Positions 53,328 to 63,075 of a DNA stretch of 64,000 bases are shown here, in pieces. The first letter of the stretch is position 1. Every line of letters begins with the position of its first letter. The translations under genes were made by a program, and so were the position numbers. The DNA comes from Arthrobacter livingstonensis (GTDB taxonomy: Bacteria > Actinomycetota > Actinomycetes > Actinomycetales > Micrococcaceae). Below the pieces are notes generated by a model. That model worked only from the letters and a program-made list of their open reading frames with translations, ran no database searches and was not told the DNA's origin. The stretch is taken from positions 310,001-374,000 of the forward strand of contig NZ_QJVD01000001.1 of NCBI RefSeq assembly GCF_003219815.1. The letters are read 5' to 3'.

Positions 53328-54257
53328 TTACGTAAGGACCAGGGAGGCTGCGCCCACCACGGCGGCCGTGTTCCCCAACGCGGCACGGACCACGGAAACG
53401 CCCGCCAGGGGTGCCAGCAGCTCGGCCCGCAGCGCACGCTCCATGCCATTCCACCAGAGCGGGCCGGCATCGGCCAGTCCGCCGGAAATGACCACTACCT
53501 GGGGATCGAGGATATTGACCAGCCCGCCCACCGCCTGTCCTGCGGCACCGGCGCCAACCCCGACCGCCTTCAGGGCTGCGGCGTCGCCGCCGCGGGCGGC
53601 ATCAAACACGGCGCGCGTGTCCGGTACCTCGGCCGATCCGCCAAAGCGCAGGTAGGAGGCGTGGATGGCGGGGCCGGACGCTATCGCCTCGACGTGGCCG
53701 GCGTGCCCGCAGGAACAGGGGATGGCGGCGCCGTCGTGGTAGGCGTAGGGCGAGGCGAAGTGCCCCACGTGCCCGCCCACAAAGTGGTGGCCCAGCAGCG
53801 GCTGTCCGTCCACCACAAAGCTGCCGCCCACGCCGGTGCCAAACGCCACCATGAGGGATGTGGCGGTGCCGGCGCCGGCACCGAGCCATGCCTCGCCCAG
53901 GGCGTGGGCGTGGACGTCGTTGACGACGGCGGCAGGCAGTCCCAGCCGCTCCTGAAACCCCGCCGCGATGTGGGTTCCGGCCCAGTCCAGGATCGCATCG
54001 GTGGCCGAGATGACGGTTCCCTCGGCGGCGTTGATGACGCCGGCCGATCCGACGCCCACGGCGTCAACGGTTGCGCCTTGCTCGGCGGCACGGTCCATGA
54101 GGAAGCGCACCAGCACTGCCGTGGCGTTCAGGATGGCCGCGCCGCCGTCCCGGTTCTTCGTGGGGATCTCCCCTCGCAGCAGCACGGAGCCGTCCTCGGC
54201 CACCACGCCGGCCGCCGTCTTGGTCCCGCCCAGGTCTACTCCAACTACGTACCGCAT
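53328..54257 (-). CDS. nanK: ROK-family N-acetylmannosamine kinase
   Basis: The 309-residue sugar kinase has the ROK ATP site DLGGTKTAAGV near residue 8, a catalytic Asp in VNDVHAHALGEA near 115 and the zinc-site region with C-x-CGHAGHVEA near 178. In classical ROKs the last part is GCxE; here GHxE, so one Cys is a His. It sits between nanA and nanE, which supports ManNAc specificity. Confidence 0.88.
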   Translation of the reverse strand: MRYVVGVDLGGTKTAAGVVAEDGSVLLRGEIPTKNRDGGAAILNATAVLVRFLMDRAAEQGATVDAVGVGSAGVINAAEGTVISATDAILDWAGTHIAAGFQERLGLPAAVVNDVHAHALGEAWLGAGAGTATSLMVAFGTGVGGSFVVDGQPLLGHHFVGGHVGHFASPYAYHDGAAIPCSCGHAGHVEAIASGPAIHASYLRFGGSAEVPDTRAVFDAARGGDAAALKAVGVGAGAAGQAVGGLVNILDPQVVVISGGLADAGPLWWNGMERALRAELLAPLAGVSVVRAALGNTAAVVGAASLVLT

Positions 54258-54316
54258 GAAAAATGTCCTTTAAAGAAGGAATCAAACAAAAACGAGAGCT
54301 CCCCACCTGTTCCTTT

Positions 54317-54397
54317 GGGCCCACGCGCCCGAGGGCCCGAGGGCCCACGCGCCCGAGGGCCCCCAACCGAATTCGCGCCAGCGGATTCGGTTGGGGG
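54317..54397 (-). terminator. Tandem repeat plus 13-bp hairpin between nanA and nanK
   Basis: A 24-bp unit rich in GGGCCC/GCGCCCGA repeats nearly twice at 54317-54362. It runs into a perfect 13-bp stem (54360-54372 and 54385-54397, 12-nt loop). Inside the operon this could act as an attenuator lowering nanK and nanE relative to nanA, or stabilise the upstream RNA. No T-run is present. Confidence 0.6.
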
Positions 54398-54466
54398 AGG
54401 GCGTGGATGGGCCTACGCCCGCGAGGGACCCAGCGCGAGCTTGCGAGCGTCGGGAGCGGGTGGGGA

Positions 54467-55396
54467 TTAGATCAAGCCTGTGCGTGCCAGGATGACCTTG
54501 ATGGCTGCGGTCTCGTCCTCGTCCAAGGCGAGCATGGGGGTGCTCATGACGTTGGTCTTGATGATGCCCATGAGCATCAGGGCCGTCTTGAACGCGCCCA
54601 GGCCCGCGGCGTTGCCGGAGACCCGGCCGGCCTTCGGGGTGTACACGATGTTGAAGACGTCGGCGATGCGGTCCTGCTCGGCGGCGGCACCGGCCCAGTC
54701 GCCGGCCACGGACAGGTCGAACAGGCGACGGTAGGCTGCCGGATCCACGTTGCCCAGGCCCGGCACAACACCCTGCGCGCCGCCCAGCAGGGCGCCGTCA
54801 ACAACCACTTCGTGGCCGGTGAAGATGTCAAAGTTCGGGATGTCCCTGGCCGCCAGGACCAGCTGGCGGAAGGAGACGTCGTCGCCGGAGGAGTCCTTCA
54901 CGCCGGCAATGATGCCTTCGCGGCCCAGCTCGACGAGAAGGCCGGTGGGCAGCTTGAAGTGGGTGCGCACGGGAACGTCGTAGGCGAAGACCGGGACATC
55001 CACGGAGGCGGCGACGGCGCGGAAGTGGCGGCCGTTCTCCTCGGCGTTGCTGATGGCGTAGTACTGGCTGGTGGCCACGATGCCGTCGGCGCCGAGGGAC
55101 ACGGCGCGGGCCGCTTCCTCGATGACGCGGTTGGTGGTCTGTTCCACGGCGCCTGCCAGCACGGGCACCTGGCCGGCATTGACGCCCACGATGGTGCGCA
55201 GAACGGTGTCGCGCTCGTCGTTGGTCAGGTGGGTGACCTCGCCGGAGGAGCCGTTGACGAACAGGCCGGTGACACCGCCGTTGAGCAGGTGGCGGGTGAC
55301 GTTCTCCAGCGAGGGGACGTCGATGGCGCCGTCGGCCGTGCGGGGGGTGACGACGGGCGGGATGACGCCCTGGAAACGGGAAGCGACAGTAGTCAC
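54467..55396 (-). CDS. nanA: N-acetylneuraminate lyase (DapA/NAL family)
   Basis: The enzyme cleaves sialic acid to ManNAc and pyruvate. The 309-residue TIM barrel has GLFVNGSSGEVTHLTNDER near residue 40, the Tyr motif (ATSQYYA near 105), the Schiff-base Lys in GVKDSSGDD near 164 and a typical C-terminal. The family is shared with DapA, but co-location with nanE, nanK and sialic acid uptake genes favours NanA. Confidence 0.88.
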   Translation of the reverse strand: MTTVASRFQGVIPPVVTPRTADGAIDVPSLENVTRHLLNGGVTGLFVNGSSGEVTHLTNDERDTVLRTIVGVNAGQVPVLAGAVEQTTNRVIEEAARAVSLGADGIVATSQYYAISNAEENGRHFRAVAASVDVPVFAYDVPVRTHFKLPTGLLVELGREGIIAGVKDSSGDDVSFRQLVLAARDIPNFDIFTGHEVVVDGALLGGAQGVVPGLGNVDPAAYRRLFDLSVAGDWAGAAAEQDRIADVFNIVYTPKAGRVSGNAAGLGAFKTALMLMGIIKTNVMSTPMLALDEDETAAIKVILARTGLI

Positions 55397-55464
55397 GAGA
55401 ATTACTCCAAAATTGCTGTTGATTAATAGGGGGAAACTGGGGGAATGCCTGACACGCAGAAGCG

Positions 55465-56286
55465 CTAGATATGCAGAAGCGACGGCGCGGCGCCGAGCAG
55501 CTTCTTGGTGTAGTCGTTGGTGGGGTGATCGAAGATCTGCTCCGCCGGACCCTGCTCGACGATCTCGCCGTAGTACATGACACAGATCCGGTCGGACACG
55601 TAGCGGACCGTCTGGATGTCGTGGCTGATGAACACCATGCCCAGGTTCAGTTCCTTTTTCAGATCCGAGAGCAGGTTCAGCACCTGGGCGCGGACGGAGA
55701 CGTCCAGCGCAGAGGTCGGCTCGTCGGCCACCATGATGTCCGGGCCCAGCGCCAGGGCACGGGCGATGGCCACGCGCTGCCGCTGTCCACCGGAAACCTG
55801 CGACGGCGTGACCTCGGCTGCCGACTGCGGCAGGCCAACTAGCGAGAGCAGTTCGCGCACCTTGGCCAGACGCGATGCGCCATTGCCAATGCCGTGAATA
55901 ACCAGCGGGTCAAGCAGGATGTCCTGGATGGTCATGCGCGGGTTCAGCGCCGTCGAGGGGTCTTGGAAGACCACAGCGACGGAACGCCCAAACTCCTTGC
56001 GCATGGCGGCGTTGCGCTTGATGGCGGGCTTGCCATGGAAAAGCACCTGGCCAGAGGTAGGTGTCTGCAACCCCACCAGCACGGACGCCAGCGTGGACTT
56101 GCCGCAGCCGGACTCGCCCACAATGCCCACGGTTTCGCCGCGGCTGATGGTGAAGTCCACGCCGTTGACGGCCTTGACGTAGCTGGGCTTGAACAGTCCG
56201 CCGGAACGCGTGCGGTGGTGGACGTGCAGGTCCTTCAGCTCAATGACCGGGGTGTTGGCGGCCGGAGCCGTTGCGTGCTTGCTCAT
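55465..56286 (-). CDS. siaI: ABC transporter ATP-binding protein (Dpp/Opp type, SiaI-like)
   Basis: The 273-residue ATPase has Walker A GESGCGKST (near residue 53), signature VSGGQRQRVAIARAL near 165, Walker B MVADEPTSAL near 190 and the Opp-type C-terminal tail. It overlaps the fused permease-ATPase (siaG-like) by four bases. Together they power a peptide-type ABC importer likely for sialic acid, as in C. glutamicum siaEFGI. Confidence 0.9.
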   Translation of the reverse strand: MSKHATAPAANTPVIELKDLHVHHRTRSGGLFKPSYVKAVNGVDFTISRGETVGIVGESGCGKSTLASVLVGLQTPTSGQVLFHGKPAIKRNAAMRKEFGRSVAVVFQDPSTALNPRMTIQDILLDPLVIHGIGNGASRLAKVRELLSLVGLPQSAAEVTPSQVSGGQRQRVAIARALALGPDIMVADEPTSALDVSVRAQVLNLLSDLKKELNLGMVFISHDIQTVRYVSDRICVMYYGEIVEQGPAEQIFDHPTNDYTKKLLGAAPSLLHI

Positions 56287-58331
56287 TTTGAACCTTCCGT
56301 TTCGCCAACGCGGGCGGAGGCGGCGCCGGCCAGGGCGTCCTCGCGCTTGTGGCTGGCCCAGTAGTGCTCCGTTTTGACGCCGTCACGGGTAATCGGCACG
56401 AAGGACAGCTGCTGCTCCGGGTCGGCATCGGGACGCTGCGAGCGGCTGGCAAAACGGTCACCCGAGGCAAATTCGCGCGGGGACGGGACCGTGCCGGGAA
56501 TCTGGTGGAGCCGGACGGCATCGGACTCGATGGAGAGTACGGCGCCGAGCAATCCACGGGTGTATTCGTGCGTGGGGTAGGCCAGCAGCTCCGAAGCCTG
56601 CGAGGATTCCACCACCTGGCCGGCATACATGACCGTGATCTTGTGGGCCAGCGAGGCCACCAGGGCCAGGTCGTGGCTGACGAACACCATGGCGAAGCCC
56701 AGTTGTTCGCGCAGCTCGTTCAACAGGTCCACGACCTGCTTTTGCACCGTGACGTCCAGGGCTGTGGTGGGCTCGTCGGCCACCACGATCTTGGGCGAGC
56801 GGGAGAGCGCCATGGCGATCAGCACGCGCTGGCGCTGGCCGCCGGACAGTTCGTGCGGGTAGCTCCGCAGCGTGCGCACAGGATCCAGCTTGACCAGTTC
56901 CAGCAGTTCCGCCGGGGTCTTGCGGCCGTTGCGGCGCGTCAGCTGCAACATCTGCTCCTTGATCAGCATGGACGGGTTCAGTGAGCTGAGCGCATCCTGG
57001 TAGACCATGGCGATCTGCTCCCCGCGCAGGCCGGTGTAGGCCTTGGCGGAGCTGTGCTTCGTGGCGGGGTCCAGCAGCTCGAGGCCGTCAAACTTGATGG
57101 AGCCGGTGACCTCGGCCGTCTTGGGCAGCAGTCCCATGATAGCCAGTGACGTGATGGACTTCCCGCAGCCGGACTCGCCCACCAGGCCCATGGTTTCGCC
57201 TTCGCGGACGGTGAAGGAGACCTTGTCCACGATGGGGGTCTCGTCGTAGCGGCCCGGGAAGCGGATGGAAAGGTCCTTGACTTCCAGGATCACCCGGGCG
57301 TCCGGGGCCACCTGGGGGAGGCGGTCGGTGCGCCGGGTTTCCACGGCCTGCAGCAGCAGCAGTTCCTTGTCCAGGGCGGCGAACGGGTCCTCGATGGCTG
57401 CGCGGGCGGCGGCATCGGCCTTGGCGAGCGCCAGCGCGGCCGCGGCGGAACCGTCGTCGTCCTTCACCGGCGCGGCCTTGCGCAGGCGGGGATTCACCAT
57501 GGCGTCGGTCAGGCCCTCGGCCAGGATGTTCAGAGCCAGCACCGTCAGCAGGATGACCAGGCCGGCGAAGGTGGTTGCCCACCAGCCGCCGGAGAGCACC
57601 AGGTTGCGGCCGTAGGAGATGACGTTACCCCAGCTGGGATCGGGGTCCTGGATGCCGGCGCCCAGGAAGGACAGCGAGGCTTCCAGGATGATGGCGTCGG
57701 CCACCATGACCGTCGCGAACACCAGCACGGGGGCGGCGGTGTTGCGCACAATGTGCTTGAGCATGATGTATGTGCGGCCGGCGCCGATGACGCGTTCGGC
57801 CCTGACATAGTCCTCGCCGTACTGGGCCAGCACGTTGGCACGCACCACCCGGGCAAGCTGGGGCGTGTAGATGATGGCGATCGCAAGGATGATGGTGGGG
57901 ACCGAGTTGCCGAACGCGGTCAGCAGCACGGCGGCCAGGGCGATGCCGGGGAAGGCCATCAGGACGTCCATGACGCGCATGATGATCTCATTGACCGTCT
58001 TGGACGACGTCGCCGCCACGGCGCCGAGCGTGGCGCCCAGCGCGATGGCCAGAACCACCGAACCGATGCCGATCATCAGCGATGCCTGGGCTCCGTAGAG
58101 CAGGCGGGAGAGGACGTCCCGGCCGATCCTGTCGGTGCCAAACCAGTGGGTGCCGTCCGGCGCCTGCGCGGGGTCGCCGGTCTCGAGCGGGTTGTGCGGG
58201 GCAATCCAGGGAGCCAATATGGCCACGATGACAATGAAAAGCAGAAAGAGCAGGGCCAGCTTGGACCCCAGCGTGAGGGCCTTGAACCGCAGGCCCGGTG
58301 CGCTTAGCCGTTCGGCAAGTTTGCTGCGCAT
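56283..58331 (-). CDS. siaG: Fused ABC permease-ATPase (DppC-DppD type, SiaG-like)
   Basis: The 682-residue protein joins a DppC-like permease (residues about 1-300, with six membrane helices and the EAA loop RAERVIGAGRTYIMLKHIVRN near 175) to a DppD-like ATPase (about 345-670) with Walker A GESGCGKS near 383, signature LSGGQRQRVLIAMAL near 500 and Walker B VVADEPTTALD near 525. The linker is Ala/Asp-rich. Fusion of this kind is described for SiaG in C. glutamicum. Confidence 0.9.
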   Translation of the reverse strand: MRSKLAERLSAPGLRFKALTLGSKLALLFLLFIVIVAILAPWIAPHNPLETGDPAQAPDGTHWFGTDRIGRDVLSRLLYGAQASLMIGIGSVVLAIALGATLGAVAATSSKTVNEIIMRVMDVLMAFPGIALAAVLLTAFGNSVPTIILAIAIIYTPQLARVVRANVLAQYGEDYVRAERVIGAGRTYIMLKHIVRNTAAPVLVFATVMVADAIILEASLSFLGAGIQDPDPSWGNVISYGRNLVLSGGWWATTFAGLVILLTVLALNILAEGLTDAMVNPRLRKAAPVKDDDGSAAAALALAKADAAARAAIEDPFAALDKELLLLQAVETRRTDRLPQVAPDARVILEVKDLSIRFPGRYDETPIVDKVSFTVREGETMGLVGESGCGKSITSLAIMGLLPKTAEVTGSIKFDGLELLDPATKHSSAKAYTGLRGEQIAMVYQDALSSLNPSMLIKEQMLQLTRRNGRKTPAELLELVKLDPVRTLRSYPHELSGGQRQRVLIAMALSRSPKIVVADEPTTALDVTVQKQVVDLLNELREQLGFAMVFVSHDLALVASLAHKITVMYAGQVVESSQASELLAYPTHEYTRGLLGAVLSIESDAVRLHQIPGTVPSPREFASGDRFASRSQRPDADPEQQLSFVPITRDGVKTEHYWASHKREDALAGAASARVGETEGSK

Positions 58332-58334
58332 GGC

Positions 58335-59291
58335 TTAGACCGTCCTGATTCGGGGGTTGATGAGCAGGTAGAGCAGGTCAACGAAGATGTTCACGATCAC
58401 GAATGTCACGGCAATGACCAGGACCACGCCCTGGACCAGGTTCGTGTCTGAGTTGGTGATGCCGTTGAGGATTTGCTGGCCCATGCCGGGCAGCGAGAAG
58501 ATCATTTCAATCACGACGGCGCCGCCGAGCAGGTACCCGATGCGAAGTCCCAGCACGGTCACCGGGGTGACCAGGGCGTTGCGGAGGACGTTGCGGGAAA
58601 CCACCGTGCGGTACGGGACGCCGTTGCCGATCGCCGTGCGCACGTAGTCGCGGTCCAGTTCCTCCACCATGGAGGTGCGGACCACGCGGATCAGGGAGGC
58701 TGATACTGGGATGGCCAGTGCCAGCGCGGGCAGGGCCATGGAGCTGAGCCAGCCGGAGAAGCCCTCGGAGGGGTCGGCCAGCCCGCCGGACGGGAACCAG
58801 GAGTTGTCGCCCAGCGCAAACCACTGGATGAGCAGGATGCCCAGCCAGAAGGAGGGGGTGGCGATGGCTGCCACGGAGAAGACCCGGATGAGCTGGTCCA
58901 CCCAGGTGTCCCGGTATAGGGCCGCAAGAACGCCAAAGACAAGGGAAATGACAACCGCGATTAACACGCCCAGGAACGTGAGCTCCAAGGTGACGGGGAA
59001 GGCGCTGGCAATGACTTCGGTGATGGGCTTGGCTGGCGGCAGCGTGGATCCAAAGTTGCCGGTGATCAGGTGCCCCAGGTAGCGGAAATATTGAATGAAG
59101 AGGGGGTCGTTGAAGCCGTTGGCCGCGCGGTACTGCGCCAGGGCCGCGGGTGTGGCCCCTTCACCCAGTGCGGCAACGGCACGGTCGCCGGGAGCGAACT
59201 GCAGCACCACGAAGACCAGCAGGGTGACACCCAGGATCATCAACGGAAGCGCTGCGAGCCTGCGGCCAAGCAGTCGCAAAAAGTTTGCCAA
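58335..59291 (-). CDS. siaF: ABC transporter permease (DppB type, SiaF-like)
   Basis: The 318-residue permease has the GxxRxxLxxLPLM start, six membrane helices and the EAA loop DYVRTAIGNGVPYRTVVSRN near 213. It lies three bases before siaG. Its N-terminal periplasmic loop is of the Dpp family. Confidence 0.9.
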   Translation of the reverse strand: MANFLRLLGRRLAALPLMILGVTLLVFVVLQFAPGDRAVAALGEGATPAALAQYRAANGFNDPLFIQYFRYLGHLITGNFGSTLPPAKPITEVIASAFPVTLELTFLGVLIAVVISLVFGVLAALYRDTWVDQLIRVFSVAAIATPSFWLGILLIQWFALGDNSWFPSGGLADPSEGFSGWLSSMALPALALAIPVSASLIRVVRTSMVEELDRDYVRTAIGNGVPYRTVVSRNVLRNALVTPVTVLGLRIGYLLGGAVVIEMIFSLPGMGQQILNGITNSDTNLVQGVVLVIAVTFVIVNIFVDLLYLLINPRIRTV

Positions 59292-59385
59292 TGTACTTAC
59301 TCCGGTTCGAATTTCAACACGGCGTCAGTGTGCACCGGTCCAGTGGGCACTGTGTGCTGCGTCATAGTAAAGATGGTGTGAGACG

Positions 59386-59419
59386 GGAGGGGCCGTGGCC
59401 GGAAGGCCACAGCCCCTCC
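59386..59419 (-). terminator. Intra-operon hairpin between the binding-protein and permease genes
   Basis: GGAGGGGC-C-GTGGCC and GGCCAC-A-GCCCCTCC pair with a single mismatch around a GGAA loop. Position between siaE and siaF suggests an attenuator or RNA-stabiliser that gives more binding protein than permease. Confidence 0.7.
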
Positions 59420-59442
59420 TGGTCTGTGATGCGTGTCTGGAC

Positions 59443-61068
59443 CTAGGAGGTCCGGCCCACGCCGATGAATGCCACTCCGGTGGTGGGCAGCGGTTGGAAG
59501 CCCTTGAGCTTCTTGCCGTCCCAGGCGGTGGGGAGCTTGCGGTGGAAGATCGGGTACAGGGGGACGGCGTCGGCGATGATGTCAACGATTTCCTTGTACA
59601 GGACCTTGGCATCGGCGTCGGAGGCGGCGACGGCGGCGTTGAGCTTGGTCTGGACCTCCTTGTATTCTGCCGAGCCGCTCCAGGCGAAGCGGTTCTTGGC
59701 CCAGGTGTCGCCGCGGAAGAACCAGCTCAGCAGGATGTCCGCGTCGTTGCCGAAGACGGAGGGATCGCCGGGGGCGGCAACGACGTCGTACTTCAGTCCG
59801 CCGACCTTGTCCGGGGCGTACACGGCGGCCGAAGCCAGCGACTCCAGCGTGGTGTTGACGCCGATGGCGTCCCAGTTCTTCTTGATCAGCGGAGCGACGT
59901 CCTTGACCCATGCGGTGTCCGTGGTGGTCAGCGTCAGCTTCAGGTTCGTCACGCCGGCGGAGGCGAGGAGCGACTTGGCCTTCGCGGCGTCGAAGCCGTA
60001 GACGGTGGACGCCTTCTGGTAGGCCGGGTGCGTCGGCTGGAAGTACGACGAGGCGGCGGTGGCGTTGCCGAGCATGGCCGTCTTGATGATGGATTCCTTG
60101 TCCAGGGCGTAGTGCAGGGCCTGGCGGACTTCCTTCTTGTCAAAGGGGGCCTTGGACAGGTTGAACATCAGGAACAGCAGGCCGAAGGACTGGACGGACT
60201 CGACGTCGACCTTGTTCTTGAGCGCGTCAACGTCCAGGTAGGGGACGTCCTCGATGGCCTGGACGCGGCCGGATTGCATGGCTGTCACGCGGGCGCTGGC
60301 GTCGGCGAGCAGGAACCAGGTCATGTCCTTGGCCAGTGCCGGCTTCGGGCCGTTGTAGGCGTCGTTGCGGGCGAAGACGATCTTGTCGTCCTTGGCCGCG
60401 GAAACGAACTTGTACGGTCCGGTGCCCACGGGGTTGGCGTCGAAGGCCTTCTGGTCCTTCGCGGCCAGGGCCTTGGGGACCACCTTGACGACGGAGATGC
60501 GGGGGCCGAAGCCGGAAAACGGGGTGTTGAGCTTGAACTCGACGGTCTTGGCATCAACCTTCTTCACGGAGTCGATGAAGAAGATGAACTGGGCGAACAG
60601 GGCCGCGTTGGCGGGGTCCAGCACGCGTTCGAACGAATAGACAACGTCGTCGGTGGTGACGGCGGAGCCATCGTGGAACTTGGCGCCGTCGCGGATGGTG
60701 ACCTGGTAGGTCTTATCGTCAATCTTTTTGGGATCCGAGGCCGCAAGGGCGTTGTAGGGCTCGCGCGTGGCCGGGTGCAGTTCCACCAGGCCTTCGAAGA
60801 TGTGCAGGTTGGCGGCCAGCGGCGTTGCGCCCGAGGAACTCATCGGGTCGAAGCCGGTTGACAGTGAGTAGGAGATGCCGGCCTCAATGGAGAGGTCCTT
60901 GTTGACTGTGCCCGTGTTGGCTGCGCCCTTGGCCGTCGACTTCGACGGGCCGCCGCAGGCTGCCAGCGTGGCGGTGAATGCGGTTGCGGTTCCAAGGACG
61001 CCGGCGGCCTTGAGGAACGTGCGCCGCGACGCCTGGTTCAAAGGCAGGTTCTGAAGAGAGTTGCTCAT
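59443..61068 (-). CDS. siaE: ABC transporter substrate-binding protein, family 5 (SiaE-like)
   Basis: The 541-residue lipoprotein has a Tat-like signal ([11 protein letters not shown] near residue 13), ending in the lipobox LAAC (Cys38). The rest is an SBP_bac_5 fold with [14 protein letters not shown] near 145. Peptide-type binding proteins of this class are used for sialic acid in actinobacteria. It is the first gene in the operon, downstream of the regulatory region shared with nanR. Confidence 0.88.
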   Translation of the reverse strand: MSNSLQNLPLNQASRRTFLKAAGVLGTATAFTATLAACGGPSKSTAKGAANTGTVNKDLSIEAGISYSLSTGFDPMSSSGATPLAANLHIFEGLVELHPATREPYNALAASDPKKIDDKTYQVTIRDGAKFHDGSAVTTDDVVYSFERVLDPANAALFAQFIFFIDSVKKVDAKTVEFKLNTPFSGFGPRISVVKVVPKALAAKDQKAFDANPVGTGPYKFVSAAKDDKIVFARNDAYNGPKPALAKDMTWFLLADASARVTAMQSGRVQAIEDVPYLDVDALKNKVDVESVQSFGLLFLMFNLSKAPFDKKEVRQALHYALDKESIIKTAMLGNATAASSYFQPTHPAYQKASTVYGFDAAKAKSLLASAGVTNLKLTLTTTDTAWVKDVAPLIKKNWDAIGVNTTLESLASAAVYAPDKVGGLKYDVVAAPGDPSVFGNDADILLSWFFRGDTWAKNRFAWSGSAEYKEVQTKLNAAVAASDADAKVLYKEIVDIIADAVPLYPIFHRKLPTAWDGKKLKGFQPLPTTGVAFIGVGRTS

Positions 61069-61098
61069 TCGGTTGACTCACCATTTCGTTTGCTAGTT

Positions 61099-61119
61099 AT
61101 CGGATGTAGGACGTCCGAT
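61099..61119. promoter_or_regulatory. Candidate GntR (NanR) operator upstream of siaE
   Basis: ATCGGA-N9-TCCGAT is a 6-bp inverted repeat, 31 bp before the siaE ATG. It contains GGACGTCCGAT. A second related copy lies at 61392. Confidence 0.65.
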
Positions 61120-61391
61120 GCTTATGAGGAAACTGTAATTGCCGTCACAGCAATTGGTCAAGTGCCATGTTGGTCTCGCTTTGGCAACAAGTTGGTCCCG
61201 CGCTGTTCCCGTGTTGGCCGGACTGGCCGCATTCGCCGATGGTGGCCCGCGGTGCGAACGGAAGGACATTGCATTCCCGTTCGGTCCCGCGCCCTTCCCT
61301 GTCGGCCTCGATCCGGCCCGAGTGGACGGGTGCTGTGGCCTGGGACGCAGCTGGATGTCGGCCTTTCGGGCCACGCTGTAGGCTAGTGGTG

Positions 61392-61403
61392 GGACATCCG
61401 ATA
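61392..61403. promoter_or_regulatory. Second candidate GntR (NanR) operator, before nanR
   Basis: GGACATCCGATA resembles GGACGTCCGATG of the siaE site in ten of twelve bases. It lies about 84 bp before the TTG start of nanR. Confidence 0.5.
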
Positions 61404-61486
61404 TTCTATGTTTTAAGTCACCATCGCCGGATTTCACCTACTAACGTGAGAAACGACACTTCACTCGCCAAAAACTAGGAGTTCCG

Positions 61487-62218
61487 TTGGCCACTTCCAC
61501 AGTAGTACCGCGTGCACGTTTCAGTGCCCAAGTGCGCCTGCGCGCCCTACAGGCCGACATCATGGAGCTCATCCTGGACAGGGACCTGGATGCCGGCGAC
61601 CCCCTGCCCACGGAGAATGAACTGTCCGAGGTCCTCGGCGTTGGGCGCAACACGCTGCGTGAATCGCTGAAGGTCCTGCAGGCGCTCGGGGTCATTGAAA
61701 TCCGCCACGGCTTCGGCATGTTTGTGGCCCCCAGCAATTTTGACGCGCTGGCCGACGGCCTGACGTTCCGCGGCCGCCTGTCCCTGCGCCACGAGGGGCT
61801 TGAGGCGCTGCAGCTGGTGGACATCCGCCAGGCACTGGAGTCCGGCCTGATTGGCGGCTGCATTGGCCAGACCACCGCCCGGCAGCTGCTCCACATCGAG
61901 GAAGCGGTGGCCAAGATGGAAACGCTGGCCAGCCGCGGTGAAACCTTCACCGAAGCCGACGCCGAATTCCACCGGCTCCTCTTCGAGCCCCTCGGCAACG
62001 ACCTCCTAATGAACCTGATGAGCGTCTTCTGGAAGGTCTACCGCAAGATCCACCTGGAAATCGGCATCACCACCACCGACCTGGTCCACACTGCAACCCA
62101 GCACCGTGCCATTTACGACGCGGTCGCCGCCAAGGACGCCGTCACCGCCTCGGAGCTCCTGAGCCGCCACTTTGACGGCATTCGCCACAAGATCAAGGAG
62201 TTCGTGGAAGCGAACTGA
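61487..62218 (+). CDS. nanR: GntR-family (FadR/FCD) regulator, probable NanR
   Basis: The 243-residue protein starts with TTG at 61487, six bases after TAGGAG. A GntR winged helix (residues about 15-85: LPTENELSEVLGVGRNTLRESLKVLQALGVIEIRHGFGMFV) is followed by an FCD helical domain (about 105-240) with metal-type His residues (FHRLLF near 163, TQHRAIYDAV near 203, SRHFDGIRH near 225). Divergent from siaE, it most likely represses the nan/sia operon and senses a sialic-acid breakdown product. Confidence 0.88.
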   Translation: MATSTVVPRARFSAQVRLRALQADIMELILDRDLDAGDPLPTENELSEVLGVGRNTLRESLKVLQALGVIEIRHGFGMFVAPSNFDALADGLTFRGRLSLRHEGLEALQLVDIRQALESGLIGGCIGQTTARQLLHIEEAVAKMETLASRGETFTEADAEFHRLLFEPLGNDLLMNLMSVFWKVYRKIHLEIGITTTDLVHTATQHRAIYDAVAAKDAVTASELLSRHFDGIRHKIKEFVEAN

Positions 62219-62223
62219 CGACT

Positions 62224-62308
62224 CGTACGCGGGCCTGTCCGGTGTCGAGTCGTGCGCGCGGGCCTGTCCGGTGTCGAGTCGTACGCGTGGACCCGTCCTT
62301 TGTCGAGT
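62224..62308. repeat. Three degenerate ~28-bp tandem repeats
   Basis: Units at 62224, 62251 and 62280 share CGT(A/G)CGCG, a middle GTCC and TGTCGAGT. The first two are nearly identical (GGGCCTGTCCGGTGTCGAGT). Confidence 0.75.
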
Positions 62309-62396
62309 TTGGTCCCGCGGGCGCGTCTGCGTCGTGCGAGGTTAGGGTCTGGCTGGGGAGCAAGGCTTGGCAGTCCCTCGGCGCCCACAGGGTCGG

Positions 62397-62474
62397 GGCA
62401 GGGCCGGTTACGGGCGCGACTCCTGGCAGGGCCGGTTACGGGCGCGACTCGGGGCAGGGCCGGTTATGGGCAAG
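62397..62474. repeat. Tandem 28-bp repeat, about 2.7 copies
   Basis: Units at 62397-62424 and 62425-62452 start GGCAGGGCCGGTTACGGGCG and differ only in the last two bases; a third at 62453 is truncated and changed. Confidence 0.85.
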
Positions 62475-62857
62475 ACGGCGGATCCCGCCTATCCGGCAGC
62501 CCCGCCACGCTGAACCGGTGGCGGCCTGGGCCCAGCCCGGCTGGCCCGCCGGCGCTCCCAACATGAGGTAGACCGGTTCATCCCGTTGCCCCGAGAGCGG
62601 GGGCTGCCTGCTTGGCAAGGAGATGCCGCCCGGCTCCGGCGCCTGCCGGTCCCGGCGGCACCCTGCGAATGACGATGGCGGCACGCATCTGCCCGTGACG
62701 GCGGCGCCAGCCAGCCTATGTCTCCGGTGCCTGCCGGTCCCGGCGGTGCCCGCCTGCGACGGTGGCACGGATCCGCCCGTCCAGTGGGTCGTGGCGATTC
62801 GGGCACACGTGTGCTGGTGTCTGGTCCAAAAACGGCGTTCCAACTACCGGTCTGGAA

Positions 62858-62907
62858 GCTAACACCAGCCCCAGGTGCTAACACCAGCCCCAGACGCTGG
62901 CACCAGC
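62858..62907. repeat. Tandem 19-bp repeat, about 2.7 copies
   Basis: GCTAACACCAGCCCCAG plus two variable bases repeats at 62858 and 62877, then GCTGGCACCAGCTTGAG at 62896. Confidence 0.85.
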
Positions 62908-63075
62908 TTGAGGGGTCAGCGTCCGAGCCGCCGGTGCGGAACCATCAACCGCACCTCTTCTGGGCCTTGCCCGTACTTTGCCCGCCAACCCGCCAGGCTC
63001 CCAACCAGCTGACTCCGGCCTGGGTGTTTAAACAAATGAGTCCCAAGCCGAAGCCCGGGACTCATTCCTGCAAAG

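Larger units (their letters stand above)
62219..63075. other. Repeat-rich non-coding stretch
   Basis: About 860 bp of GC-rich DNA with three tandem repeat families (listed separately) and a spaced duplication of CCTGCCGGTCCCGGCGG (near 62642 and 62732). Long frames on both strands are artefacts of the base composition. No gene is seen. Confidence 0.6.

Noticed and set aside
62219-62910. CRISPR array
   Set aside because: The repeats are directly adjacent without spacers and differ from each other.
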